A stretch of DNA of 14,638 nt from Anaerolinea thermophila. Lineage in GTDB: Bacteria > Chloroflexota > Anaerolineae > Anaerolineales > Villigracilaceae. Shown here one piece after another: positions 1-7,017 of the stretch (its first letter is position 1; each line of letters begins with the position of its first letter). The stretch covers positions 1 through 14,638 of the forward strand of contig DYLB01000037.1 in the NCBI GenBank assembly GCA_020722305.1, in the 5' to 3' direction. Both the position numbers and the translations under genes were made by a program. Under the pieces are notes generated by a model, which saw only the letters and a list, made by a program, of their open reading frames with translations, ran no database searches and was not told the DNA's origin.

Positions 1-48
1 CCCTAAATACCCAACAATGTTGCCAACTGCCCCGTCCAGCCTGGATAG

Positions 49-54
49 TATAAT
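49..54 (+). promoter_or_regulatory. Candidate -10 box upstream of the patatin gene
   Basis: A perfect TATAAT lies 33 bases before the GTG at 88 and 63 bases before the alternative TTG at 118. No good -35 box sits 16-18 bases upstream; the best partner is TTGCCA at 20-25, which is 23 bases away and too far for a standard promoter. The AT-rich patch stands out in GC-rich surroundings, so a promoter for the 88-1900 gene group is plausible but not firm. Confidence 0.35.
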
Positions 55-87
55 TAACCCAACCGGCGGTAAGAAAACCCGGTCCGG

Positions 88-1005
88 GTGACTCTATTCT
101 GCGAGACGAGGCAGCATTTGGATATTTCAGTAGCGCTAGGCGGCGGCGGGTCACGCGGCAACGCCCACATCGGCGTGTTGCGCGTGCTGGAACAGGAAGG
201 CTTCCACATCCGGGCGGTGGCGGGGACCAGTTTCGGCGGTTTGGTGGCCGCTTTCTACGCCGCCGGCCATTCCCCGGACGAGATCGAAGAAATTTTCAGC
301 CGGGTGGACCAGAACCGGCTCTACGGCCGCGCCCCCGACGACGGCCCGTCCATGCTTGGCACGGCGGGCATCCAGAAATTCCTCGATACCCACCTGGGAG
401 GGCGTACCTTCGAAGACTTGTCCATCCCCTGCGCCATGTCCGCCGCCGACCTGCGCCGCGGCGGCGAGATCGTCCTGAAATCCGGCAGGCTCAAAGAGGC
501 CATCCTGGCCACCATGGCCGTGCCGGGGATTTTTCCTCCCCGCAAGAGCGATGACTATGAGCTGGTGGACGGCGGCGTGCTCGATCCCATCCCGGTCTCG
601 CTCGCCCGCACCCTGGCCCCCAGCCTGCCGGTCGTGGCCGTGGCGCTCACCCCGCCGCCTGAAGCCGCCTCGCACCTGTTCAGTATCCCGCTCCCCCAGA
701 TGATCCCGGCAGTGCTGATCAACCGGATCACCAACCTGCGCCCGGCCCAGGCTCTGGGCATCTTCATGCAGTCCATCGAAGTTGCCAACCGCATGTTGAG
801 CGACCTGCGCCTGCAAGTGGACCGGCCCGAAGTGGTCATCCGCCCGGACGTGGGCCAGGTCGCCCTGCTCGACGAGGTGGACGTCCACGAGATCGCCCTA
901 CGGGGCGAGGAGGCGGCTCGCCAAGCCCTGCCCGAGATCCGGGAGCAGTTCTCGCTCCCGGCCCGCCTGGGTCGGACCCTGCGCCTGCTCAATTCCTGGA
1001 AATGA
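88..1005 (+). CDS. Patatin-like phospholipase family protein
   Basis: A patatin-family acyl hydrolase (RssA/YlbK-like, 305 aa), expected to cleave acyl esters of lipids with a Ser-Asp dyad. Visible motifs are the glycine-rich oxyanion loop GGGGSRG (residues 18-24), the nucleophile elbow GTSFG with Ser48, and the DGG motif with Asp161. No signal peptide is seen, so it is probably cytoplasmic or loosely membrane-bound. The start is uncertain: GTG at 88 gives the longest frame, but TTG at 118 has a purine-rich AGG six bases upstream and would give the N-terminus MDISVALGGGG, which is closer to the usual family start. It is followed after 27 bases by a small membrane protein and then an esterase, so the three look co-transcribed. 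The lipid substrate cannot be told from sequence. Confidence 0.9.
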   Translation: MTLFCETRQHLDISVALGGGGSRGNAHIGVLRVLEQEGFHIRAVAGTSFGGLVAAFYAAGHSPDEIEEIFSRVDQNRLYGRAPDDGPSMLGTAGIQKFLDTHLGGRTFEDLSIPCAMSAADLRRGGEIVLKSGRLKEAILATMAVPGIFPPRKSDDYELVDGGVLDPIPVSLARTLAPSLPVVAVALTPPPEAASHLFSIPLPQMIPAVLINRITNLRPAQALGIFMQSIEVANRMLSDLRLQVDRPEVVIRPDVGQVALLDEVDVHEIALRGEEAARQALPEIREQFSLPARLGRTLRLLNSWK

Positions 1006-1032
1006 CCCGCCGCAAGACCCCGGAGACCCTTT

Positions 1033-1257
1033 ATGCGTGACCTGCGCCGTTATGCCCGCCAGACCAACCTCCGCCTGATCGTGGGCGCGTTGCTGCTCGT
1101 CTTCGTCATCGGCGACGGGCTGATCTACGTCATCTACGGCCCCGCCTCGGCCCTCATGGGACTCATCTGCCTGCTGGCCGGGCTTTCGCCGATACTTTTG
1201 ATCCTGCTCGCCTTAGCCTTGATGGATTGGATTGTCAAACGTGCAAACCGAGACTGA
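1033..1257 (+). CDS. Small two-helix membrane protein
   Basis: A 74-residue protein I do not recognise. A basic N-terminus (MRDLRRYARQTN) is followed by two hydrophobic stretches, roughly residues 14-34 and 38-65, and a charged tail (VKRANRD), consistent with a hairpin inner-membrane protein with both ends in the cytoplasm. A GGAG ribosome-binding site at 1022-1025, seven bases before the ATG, supports translation. Its 3' end overlaps the start of the next gene by 17-26 bases, which implies translational coupling with the esterase. No catalytic motif is present; it may be a membrane partner of one of the two flanking hydrolases, but this is a guess from position only. Confidence 0.75.
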   Translation: MRDLRRYARQTNLRLIVGALLLVFVIGDGLIYVIYGPASALMGLICLLAGLSPILLILLALALMDWIVKRANRD

Positions 1258-1900
1258 TACCCACCTGCTGACCTACAACCAGTGGACCCTGCGGGTGCGC
1301 CGCCCTGCCCAAAACCCCGCCCAGCTGCTGCTCCTGCTCCACGGCTGGAGCGGGGACGAAAACTCGATGTGGGTCTTCGCCCGCAACCTGTCACCGCATT
1401 ACTGGATGCTGGCCCCGCGTGCGCCCTATCCAGCCGAACGGGGCGGCTACTCCTGGCGCAACCTCGAAAACGGGACCTGGGGCTGGCCTACGTTGACCGA
1501 ACTCCGCCCCGCCGCCGAGGCGCTGATCCGCCTGGCCGACAACCTGTCCATTTCGATGAACGTGGACGCATCCACCTTCGACGTGATGGGCTTCAGCCAG
1601 GGGGCGGCGCTGGCCTCGCTGCTCTGCCTGATGTACCCGCAGCGCGTTCGCAAGGCCGCCATCCTGTCCGGCTTCGTCCCCGACGGCATGGACGATCTGT
1701 TCACCCGCCGCCCGCTGAGCGGCAAGACCGTTTTCGTGGCCCACGGCACGAACGACGACCTGGTCCCGCTCGAACGGGCGCAACTGTCCATGCAAAGGCT
1801 GGAGCAGGCCGGGGCGCAGGTGAACTTCTGTGAAGCGGAGGTCGGCCACAAGGTCAGCGCCGACTGCCTGCGCGGGCTGCAGGCTTATTTCGATGATTAA
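1232..1900 (+). CDS. Alpha/beta-hydrolase, phospholipase/carboxylesterase type
   Basis: A serine esterase of the phospholipase/carboxylesterase (Abhydrolase_2) type, 222 aa, close to the usual length. It shows the oxyanion-side motif LLHGWSGDENS (residues 35-45), the nucleophile elbow GFSQG with Ser122, the acid in HGTNDDLVP (Asp175 or Asp176) and the catalytic His206 in GHKVS, so a complete triad is in place. No signal peptide is seen, so it is cytoplasmic. The start overlaps the upstream membrane-peptide gene: TTG at 1232 gives the longest frame, while GTG at 1241 is equally possible and three residues shorter; neither has a strong ribosome site, which fits coupling to the upstream gene. 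The substrate is unknown; short acyl esters or lysophospholipids are typical for the family. Confidence 0.9.
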   Translation: MSNVQTETDTHLLTYNQWTLRVRRPAQNPAQLLLLLHGWSGDENSMWVFARNLSPHYWMLAPRAPYPAERGGYSWRNLENGTWGWPTLTELRPAAEALIRLADNLSISMNVDASTFDVMGFSQGAALASLLCLMYPQRVRKAAILSGFVPDGMDDLFTRRPLSGKTVFVAHGTNDDLVPLERAQLSMQRLEQAGAQVNFCEAEVGHKVSADCLRGLQAYFDD

Positions 1901-1919
1901 GCATCGCTTAAGCCTTGCG

Positions 1920-1948
1920 TTGACGCCCATCCTTTTTGCAGGTATCCT
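1920..1948 (+). promoter_or_regulatory. Sigma-70-type promoter for the L,D-transpeptidase gene
   Basis: TTGACG at 1920-1925 and TATCCT at 1943-1948 are separated by exactly 17 bases, matching the usual -35 and -10 at 5/6 and 4/6 positions. The predicted start of transcription, near 1955, lies about 40 bases before the ATG at 1994. The spacer is pyrimidine-rich, as in the other promoters of this window. An imperfect dyad (cctttttgca / tgcaaagg, 1931-1956) overlaps the -10 region and could be an operator, but this is speculative. Confidence 0.55.
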
Positions 1949-1993
1949 TGCAAAGGTTTAATCATCCGAGCATCCTCTCAAGGTGAATTCTAT

Positions 1994-3109
1994 ATGCCGT
2001 TCAATCGAAACCTTTCACGCCGTGATTTCATCAAACTGGCCGGGGCCGGGCTTGGCGGGCTGGCCCTGCGCCCGTTCGACCGCATCCTGAAGCCCCTGCC
2101 GCAGTTCCCCGCCGGGCAAACGCTGGGGCGGGTCTCGGTCTTCCCCTATTATTATTCGACCGAACTGAAGGCCTCGCCCCACGCTTTCGCGGCCACGATC
2201 CGCAACCTGGGCGAAGACGAAGTAGTGATCTGGAACCGGGAGGTGATCGGCTCGACCACCAATTTCAGCCTGACCAACCAGACCTGGGTCGAGACCCCCG
2301 AAGGCTACGTCTTCAAGCCCCACCTGCAACTCGTGAAAAACGAGCCGAACGTGCCGCTGACCAGCCTCCCCGAAGGCAAGAGCGGCTTCTGGGCCGAAGT
2401 GACCGTCCCGTATGTGGATTTGGTGATGGATAACCCGCCGCCACGCTCGCCCAGCTACAAATACGTGATAGACCTGGGGCAAACGCCGCGCCTGTACTAC
2501 AAGCAAATCGTCTGGATTGACCAGGTCAAGACCGGCGACGGCGGGCGCATCCTCTACCGCTTCAACGAGGACCCGGGGCACGGCTACGGCTACGGCGACA
2601 TCCTCTGGGGCGACGGGAGCGCCTTCCGCCCGTTGACCGAGGCCGACACCTCCCCCCTCAGCCCCGACGTGGACCCGGCGGAGAAGCTCATCGAGGTCAA
2701 CCTGACCTATCAGACCATGTCGGCTTTCGAGGCCGGGCGCGAGGTCTATTTCTGCCGCGTCTCGACCGGCATCGGCGATTACGCCACCCCGAAGGGCGAC
2801 CAGTACGTCCACTGGAAGATCTACTCGATCAATATGTCATCCAGCAGTACCGCCAGCGGATCGGGGTATGACACCTCCGGCGTCTCGTGGCCCAGCTTCA
2901 TCAACGGCCAGGGAGTGGCCTTCCACGCCGCCTTCTGGCACAACTATTTCGGGCAGGCCCGCTCCCACGGCTGCATCAACATGCTCCCCGAAGACGCCCA
3001 GTGGGTCTTCCGCTGGACCGCCCCGCACGTCAGCATGGAACAGAGCGAGATCCGCATGACCTGGCCGAACGTCGGCACGAAGGTCACGGTGATGGAGCGC
3101 TTGTATTAG
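1994..3109 (+). CDS. L,D-transpeptidase (YkuD domain) with Tat signal
   Basis: A cell-wall L,D-transpeptidase (371 aa) predicted to make 3-3 crosslinks, or to attach groups, in peptidoglycan outside the membrane. The N-terminus has a twin-arginine motif SRRDFIKL (residues 8-15) followed by an uncharged segment, indicating Tat export. Residues of about 45-130 look like an SH3-type wall-binding region. The YkuD domain spans about 229-370, with conserved His311 and the catalytic motif SHGCIN, the nucleophile being Cys327. The start is supported by AAGGTG at 1980-1985, eight bases before the ATG. It has its own promoter (1920-1948) and is followed by a REP-doublet element, then by ccdA. The adjacent thiol-reducing genes may keep Cys327 reduced (inference). 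Family assignment is secure; the exact crosslink type is not. Confidence 0.93.
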   Translation: MPFNRNLSRRDFIKLAGAGLGGLALRPFDRILKPLPQFPAGQTLGRVSVFPYYYSTELKASPHAFAATIRNLGEDEVVIWNREVIGSTTNFSLTNQTWVETPEGYVFKPHLQLVKNEPNVPLTSLPEGKSGFWAEVTVPYVDLVMDNPPPRSPSYKYVIDLGQTPRLYYKQIVWIDQVKTGDGGRILYRFNEDPGHGYGYGDILWGDGSAFRPLTEADTSPLSPDVDPAEKLIEVNLTYQTMSAFEAGREVYFCRVSTGIGDYATPKGDQYVHWKIYSINMSSSSTASGSGYDTSGVSWPSFINGQGVAFHAAFWHNYFGQARSHGCINMLPEDAQWVFRWTAPHVSMEQSEIRMTWPNVGTKVTVMERLY

Positions 3110-3119
3110 CTTTCAAAGC

Positions 3120-3170
3120 GGAGTGCAAAATCTCCTGATTTTGCGCCAAATTCGGGAGAATTTGGACTCC
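3120..3170. repeat. Twin-hairpin palindromic element A (REPIN-like)
   Basis: A 51-base element with GGAG at 3120-3123 and its complement CTCC at 3167-3170. Between them are two perfect hairpins: GCAAAATC-TCCT-GATTTTGC (3125-3144) and CCAAATTC-GGGA-GAATTTGG (3146-3165), separated by a single G. The outer stem extends to six pairs (CGGAGT 3119-3124 with ACTCCG 3166-3171), giving a three-way junction. The two halves are imperfect inverted copies of each other. The loop regions TCTCC and GGAGA are complementary and could pair. It sits between the L,D-transpeptidase stop and ccdA, and could also act as a transcript-end structure. Confidence 0.8.
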
Positions 3171-3197
3171 GAGCAATAATCATCATAGAGGTAAAAC

Positions 3198-3935
3198 ATG
3201 GAAATCGGTAACGTCACAGTCTGGCTGGCTTTCCTGGCCGGCATCCTGTCCTTCCTGTCGCCCTGCGTCTTCGCCCTGGTCCCGGCCTACGTCGGCTACC
3301 TGGGCGGGCGGGCGGCCGGGAACGCCGGCGGAACACGCGGCAAATGGATCACCTTCTCGCACGGGCTGGCCTTCGTCTTCGGCTTCAGCGTGGTCTTCGT
3401 CACCCTCGGCCTGGCCGCCTCCGCCCTGGGACGCGTCCTCTTCGACCTGCAAGACATCCTGATGAAGGTCGGCGGCGTCCTGATCGTCATTTTTGGCCTG
3501 CACATGCTCGACCTGCGCTTCGGCAAATTCAGCACCCGCATCCCCTTCCTGGAATACGATACCCGCCGCCAGCAGCTCCCGGACGCCAAATGGGGCTACG
3601 TCTCCTCGGCGCTGATGGGAGTCTTCTTCTCGGCCGGCTGGTCACCTTGCGTCGGCCCCGTGCTGGGTGCCATCCTGACCCTGGCATTGAACGGCGGCTC
3701 GACCTCCCTGGGCGCAGTCCTGCTGACCTCGTATTCAGCCGGGCTGGCCATCCCCTTCCTGATCGCCGCCCTGGGCATTGACTGGGTTTCGGCCACCCTG
3801 CGAAAGCACGGCAAAGTGATGCGCTATGTGGAAATCGCGATGGGCATCATCCTGATCGTGCTGGGCGTGATGCTTTATATGGGCAAACTAGCCCTGCTGT
3901 CAAACTTCGGCCCCTGGGTGGACTTCGGGATCTAA
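3198..3935 (+). CDS. ccdA: CcdA/DsbD-type thiol-disulfide transmembrane transporter
   Basis: A polytopic membrane protein of the CcdA family (245 aa, typical length) that passes electrons from cytoplasmic thioredoxin to extracytoplasmic thiol proteins. The two family-defining cysteines are present in duplicated motifs: LSPCV with Cys23 and SAGWSPC with Cys151. About six hydrophobic segments can be seen (near residues 5-30, 50-78, 88-105, 135-162, 172-193, 208-230). The start is set by GAGGT five bases before the ATG. The next gene begins one base after the stop and encodes a membrane-anchored TlpA-like thioredoxin, its expected partner. Together they form a reducing module used elsewhere for cytochrome c maturation or repair of extracytoplasmic cysteines; no cytochrome gene is in view, so the client is open. 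Confidence 0.92.
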   Translation: MEIGNVTVWLAFLAGILSFLSPCVFALVPAYVGYLGGRAAGNAGGTRGKWITFSHGLAFVFGFSVVFVTLGLAASALGRVLFDLQDILMKVGGVLIVIFGLHMLDLRFGKFSTRIPFLEYDTRRQQLPDAKWGYVSSALMGVFFSAGWSPCVGPVLGAILTLALNGGSTSLGAVLLTSYSAGLAIPFLIAALGIDWVSATLRKHGKVMRYVEIAMGIILIVLGVMLYMGKLALLSNFGPWVDFGI

Positions 3936-3936
3936 G

Positions 3937-4485
3937 ATGCTCAAGGACCGCGGCAACGTTGCGATCATCGCCGTCACAGTCCTTGTCGTGGGGACCTTGA
4001 TGGGCGCGGCCCTCGTTGCCGGGCGGGCTGGCGACCTGCTCCGAACCGGGGGGCGGGGTCCGCTGGTGGGCAACCCGGCCCCCGATTTCTCCCTCTCCAC
4101 ACCGGAAGGCGAACTGGTCACGTTGACAGGCTTTCGCGGCCATCCGGTGATGCTCAACTTCTGGGCCACCTGGTGCAGCCCCTGCGTGGCGGAACTGCCC
4201 CTCATCCAAGAACGCTACCTGGCGAACCGCCCCGAGCTGGTCGTGCTGGCCGTCAACGCGTGCGAGACACCGGGCCTGGTCAGCGATTTCGCCGCCGATA
4301 TGGACCTCGAACTGCCGATTCTGCTCGACGAAGACTGTTCCGTCGGCGACCGGGACTACCGGGTCACAGGCTACCCAACCAGCGTCTTCATTGACGCCGA
4401 CGGCGTCATCCGGTCGGTGTACATCGGCAGCATGACCGCCTCCACTTTGGACAAGAATTTGCGCTTAATAGGTATCGCTCCATGA
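3937..4485 (+). CDS. Membrane-anchored TlpA/ResA-like thioredoxin
   Basis: An extracytoplasmic thiol-disulfide oxidoreductase (182 aa). Residues 9-29 form a single N-terminal membrane anchor; the rest is a TlpA/ResA-type thioredoxin fold. The redox motif is WCSPC (Cys80, Cys83) in FWATWCSPCVAELP, and the cis-proline loop is GYPTS (Pro147). Two additional cysteines, Cys109 (VNACE) and Cys134 (DEDCS), are not part of the active site; their spacing would allow a second disulfide. The gene starts one base after the ccdA stop and its own stop overlaps the next start in ATGA, so all three are translationally linked. The likely role is to take electrons from CcdA and reduce clients outside the membrane; candidates include apocytochrome c or the upstream L,D-transpeptidase (inference). 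Confidence 0.92.
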   Translation: MLKDRGNVAIIAVTVLVVGTLMGAALVAGRAGDLLRTGGRGPLVGNPAPDFSLSTPEGELVTLTGFRGHPVMLNFWATWCSPCVAELPLIQERYLANRPELVVLAVNACETPGLVSDFAADMDLELPILLDEDCSVGDRDYRVTGYPTSVFIDADGVIRSVYIGSMTASTLDKNLRLIGIAP

Positions 4486-5474
4486 TTACAGTTACTTTGT
4501 ATACGCGTCCCGAGTGTCCTCTGTGCGAACAGGTCAAAGAAGACCTGGCCGCCTTGCAGGAAAAGACCCCCCACCGCCTGGTGGAGATCAATATCGAAAG
4601 CGACCCCCAACTCCACAAAACCTACCTGACCGAGATCCCGGTCGTGGAGGCCGGGCCTTACCGCCTGAAAGCGCCCTTCACCCGTCAGGCGCTGGAAATG
4701 ACCCTCGGCGCGGCCGCCGACCGGATGTCCCACCTCGAGCGCATCGGGGACGGCTCCTACCAGGCAGCCGTCCGGCGCGGCCAGACCATCACCACCTCCG
4801 ACCGGGTTTACTTCTGGCTCTCGAAACATTACATGGTCGTCGTCAACCTGCTCCTGGCGCTTTATGTCGGCCTGCCCTTCCTGGCCCCGGCACTGATGAA
4901 GGTCGGCGCGGAAGCCCCGGCCCAGGTGATCTACAAAGTCTACAGCCCGCTCTGCCACCAGCTCGGCTTCCGCTCGTTCTTTCTCTTCGGCGAACAACTG
5001 GTTTACCCGCGTGCCGCGGCCGGGGTGGACGGCCTGCAGGCCTGGGGCGAAGCCACCGGCCTGAGCGAGCAGGACCTCGAAGCCGCCCGCTCCTACACCG
5101 GCAGTTCGGAGGTCGGCTTCAAGGTCGCCCTGTGCGAGCGAGACGTGGCGATCTACGCCTCCATGCTGCTCTTCGGGCTGATCTTCGCCGCCAGCGGCAA
5201 GCGGCTGCGCGGTCTGCACTGGGCGCTGTGGATATTGATCGGCCTCGCGCCCATCGGCCTGGACGGCTTCTCGCAGTTGTTCAGCCAACTCGGCCTGCCG
5301 CTGGTTAACGCCCTCCTGCCCTACCGCGAGAGCACCCCGCTCCTGCGCATCCTCACCGGCAGCTTGTTCGGCTTTGCCACCGCCTGGTTCGGCTTCCCGC
5401 CCATGGAAGAGTCCATGCGCGAGACCCGCCAGTTCCTGGTCAAGAAATTCGCCATCGTCGGGCAGGGAGATTGA
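4482..5474 (+). CDS. Glutaredoxin-like domain fused to DUF2085-like membrane protein
   Basis: A two-part protein of 330 aa. Residues 1-78 form a small glutaredoxin-like (DUF836-type) domain with the redox motif CPLC (Cys12, Cys15) and the cis-proline loop TEIPVVE. After a linker, about four hydrophobic segments follow (near 115-138, 222-238, 245-268, 288-306). The membrane part resembles DUF2085 in carrying PLCHQLGFRS (Cys158, His159) and LCERDVAIY (Cys218, Asp221). The start ATG overlaps the TlpA stop (ATGA at 4482-4485), so it belongs with ccdA and the thioredoxin. The function of DUF2085 is not known to me. With a redox domain in front and two conserved cysteines in the membrane part, a role in electron or metal handling is a reasonable guess. 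There is no frameshift: one continuous frame covers both domains. Confidence 0.82.
   Translation: MITVTLYTRPECPLCEQVKEDLAALQEKTPHRLVEINIESDPQLHKTYLTEIPVVEAGPYRLKAPFTRQALEMTLGAAADRMSHLERIGDGSYQAAVRRGQTITTSDRVYFWLSKHYMVVVNLLLALYVGLPFLAPALMKVGAEAPAQVIYKVYSPLCHQLGFRSFFLFGEQLVYPRAAAGVDGLQAWGEATGLSEQDLEAARSYTGSSEVGFKVALCERDVAIYASMLLFGLIFAASGKRLRGLHWALWILIGLAPIGLDGFSQLFSQLGLPLVNALLPYRESTPLLRILTGSLFGFATAWFGFPPMEESMRETRQFLVKKFAIVGQGD
5465..5470 (+). promoter_or_regulatory. Ribosome-binding site fixing the pgeF start
   Basis: GGGAGA lies five bases before the GTG at 5476. It decides between this start and a longer in-frame reading from 5374, which would overlap the previous gene by 101 bases and add residues without resemblance to the family. 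Confidence 0.6.
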
Positions 5475-5475
5475 C

Positions 5476-6252
5476 GTGCCGTTCCACGACCGCGAAAACC
5501 GGCGCTACCTGACCTTCGACATTTTCGAGGGCTTGCCCCACGCCGTGTTCACCCGCCGGGGCGGCGTCAGCCCGCAGCCGTGGGCTTCGCTCAACGTCGG
5601 CGGCGGGATCGGGGACGAGCCGGAGCGCGTCCGCCAAAACCGATACCTTTCATTCGAGACGTTAGGCCGCGCCCGCGACTCGATCTACGACGTCTGGCAG
5701 GTCCACAGCGCCGAGGTGGTCATCGCCGAGCGGGCCCGGGACCCGGAAACAGCGTACCGTCAAGCCGACGCCATCCTGACCGACAACCCCTCCGTGACCC
5801 TCTTCATGCGTTTCGCCGATTGCACGCCCATCCTGCTCCACGACCCGGTCAGGAAGGTCGTCGGCCTCGTCCATGCCGGCTGGCAGGGGACGGTCAAAGG
5901 CACGCTCAAGGCCGCAATCGAGGCCATGATCGGGCATTACGGCACGAACCCTGCCGACCTCCTGGCCGCCATCGGCCCCTCGATCGGCCCCGACCACTAC
6001 GAGATCGGGCCAGACGTGATCGCCCGCGTCCATGAAGCCTTCGGGCAGGACGCTCCCGGCCTGTTGAGCCAAAACGGGAACGGCAGCGCCCACTTCGACC
6101 TGTGGGCTGCCAACCGCCTCTGGCTGGAGGCGGCGGGCGTGCGCCATATCGAAACCTCCAACCTATGCACCGCCTGCCACCTGGACGATTGGTTCTCGCA
6201 CCGGGCCGAGCATGGCCGCACCGGGCGCTTTGGGGCGTTGATCGCCTTGTAG
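5476..6252 (+). CDS. pgeF: PgeF/YlmD laccase-domain (polyphenol oxidase family) protein
   Basis: A cytoplasmic zinc enzyme of the Cu-oxidase_4/YfiH family (258 aa from the GTG start). E. coli PgeF is a peptidoglycan-editing enzyme, while other members act on purine nucleosides such as adenosine and inosine. The three metal-binding catalytic residues are visible: His77 in QVHS, Cys116 in ADCTPIL and His133 in LVHAGWQG. The AAIGPSIGPDHYEIG loop and the C-terminal NLCTACHLDDWFSHR...GRFGALI signature are also typical. The start overlaps nothing and follows the upstream stop by one base. The order pgeF-yggS-yggT matches ylmD-ylmE-ylmG near division genes of Gram-positives. Because the window also has adenosine kinase and adenosylhomocysteinase, an adenosine-directed activity deserves attention, but sequence alone does not decide. 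Confidence 0.9.
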   Translation: MPFHDRENRRYLTFDIFEGLPHAVFTRRGGVSPQPWASLNVGGGIGDEPERVRQNRYLSFETLGRARDSIYDVWQVHSAEVVIAERARDPETAYRQADAILTDNPSVTLFMRFADCTPILLHDPVRKVVGLVHAGWQGTVKGTLKAAIEAMIGHYGTNPADLLAAIGPSIGPDHYEIGPDVIARVHEAFGQDAPGLLSQNGNGSAHFDLWAANRLWLEAAGVRHIETSNLCTACHLDDWFSHRAEHGRTGRFGALIAL

Positions 6253-6266
6253 GCTAACCATCCAAT

Positions 6267-6992
6267 ATGCTGCATCCAAACCTGGTTTCCACCATTCGCC
6301 AAAACCTGACCCGCGTGCAGGCGCAAATTGACGCGTCGGCTCGTCGGGCGGGGCGCAGCCCGGAGTCGGTGCGGCTGGTAGTGGTCACCAAGACCCACCC
6401 GGTCGAAACGGTGCGGGCGGCGGTTGAGGCGGGGGCGGCGATCCTGGGCGAGAATTACGCCGAGGAGGCAGTCGCCAAGATGCAGGCACTGGGCCGGGCG
6501 GCGGTCGAATGGCACATGATCGGCCATGTGCAGAGCCGCAAGGCTAAATTGGTGGCCGAAAACTTTACGATGATGCACTCGCTCGACAGCCTGAAACTGG
6601 CCCGGCGGCTGGATAACTTCGCCGCGGAAGCCGGACGGGTCCTGCCGGTGCTGCTGGAGTTCAACGTGGGCGGCGAGGCGAGCAAATCGGGCTGGCAGGC
6701 CGGGGACGAATCCCGCTGGGGAGCGTTGCTGCCGGAGATCGAAGAAATCCTGTCGCTGGGGCAGCTGGAGACGCGCGGGCTGATGACCATGCCTCCACTC
6801 GGCGAACAGGCCGAGGCGTCCCGGACGTATTTCGTGAGATTGCGCCGGCTGCGGGATTTCCTGGGCCGCCACTTTCCCAAATCCACCTGGGACGAACTCT
6901 CGATGGGCACCAGCCTGGATTTCACGGTCGCCATCGAGGAAGGCGCCACCCTGGTGCGGGTGGGCACCTCCATCCTGGGCCCACGTTCGTGA
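6267..6992 (+). CDS. yggS: YggS/YlmE pyridoxal-phosphate homeostasis protein
   Basis: A PLP-binding protein of the YggS/PROSC family (241 aa, slightly above the usual length), a single TIM-barrel domain thought to store or traffic pyridoxal phosphate rather than catalyse a classical reaction. The PLP lysine is Lys42 in VVVTKTHP. Other family blocks are ILGENYAEEA, WHMIGHVQSRKAK, HSLDS, LMTMPPLG, and the phosphate-binding end SMGTSLDFTVAIEEGATLVRVGT. The typical motif is SMGMS.D, so the Met to Thr change in SMGTS is a small deviation. It lies 14 bases after pgeF and 25 before yggT. No clear ribosome site precedes the ATG, suggesting weak or coupled initiation. Confidence 0.94.
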   Translation: MLHPNLVSTIRQNLTRVQAQIDASARRAGRSPESVRLVVVTKTHPVETVRAAVEAGAAILGENYAEEAVAKMQALGRAAVEWHMIGHVQSRKAKLVAENFTMMHSLDSLKLARRLDNFAAEAGRVLPVLLEFNVGGEASKSGWQAGDESRWGALLPEIEEILSLGQLETRGLMTMPPLGEQAEASRTYFVRLRRLRDFLGRHFPKSTWDELSMGTSLDFTVAIEEGATLVRVGTSILGPRS

Positions 6993-7017
6993 TAAAATAG
7001 GCGCGGAGGCCAGCATC

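Noticed and set aside
1931..1956. Terminator after the esterase gene
   Set aside because: The dyad is imperfect, lacks a following T-run and overlaps a good promoter for the next gene.
3172..3180. Separate promoter for ccdA using AATAAT at 3175-3180
   Set aside because: No acceptable -35 box at the right distance (TCGGGA at 3152-3157, inside a hairpin). It cannot be excluded but is too weak to list.
4371..5288. - strand open frame (305 codons) opposite the TlpA and glutaredoxin/DUF2085 genes
   Set aside because: Spans two overlapping real genes on the other strand and shows no motif or hydrophobic pattern of its own.
5374..5475. Upstream extension of pgeF
   Set aside because: It would overlap the preceding gene by 101 bases, and a ribosome site and GTG at 5476 give the normal family start.
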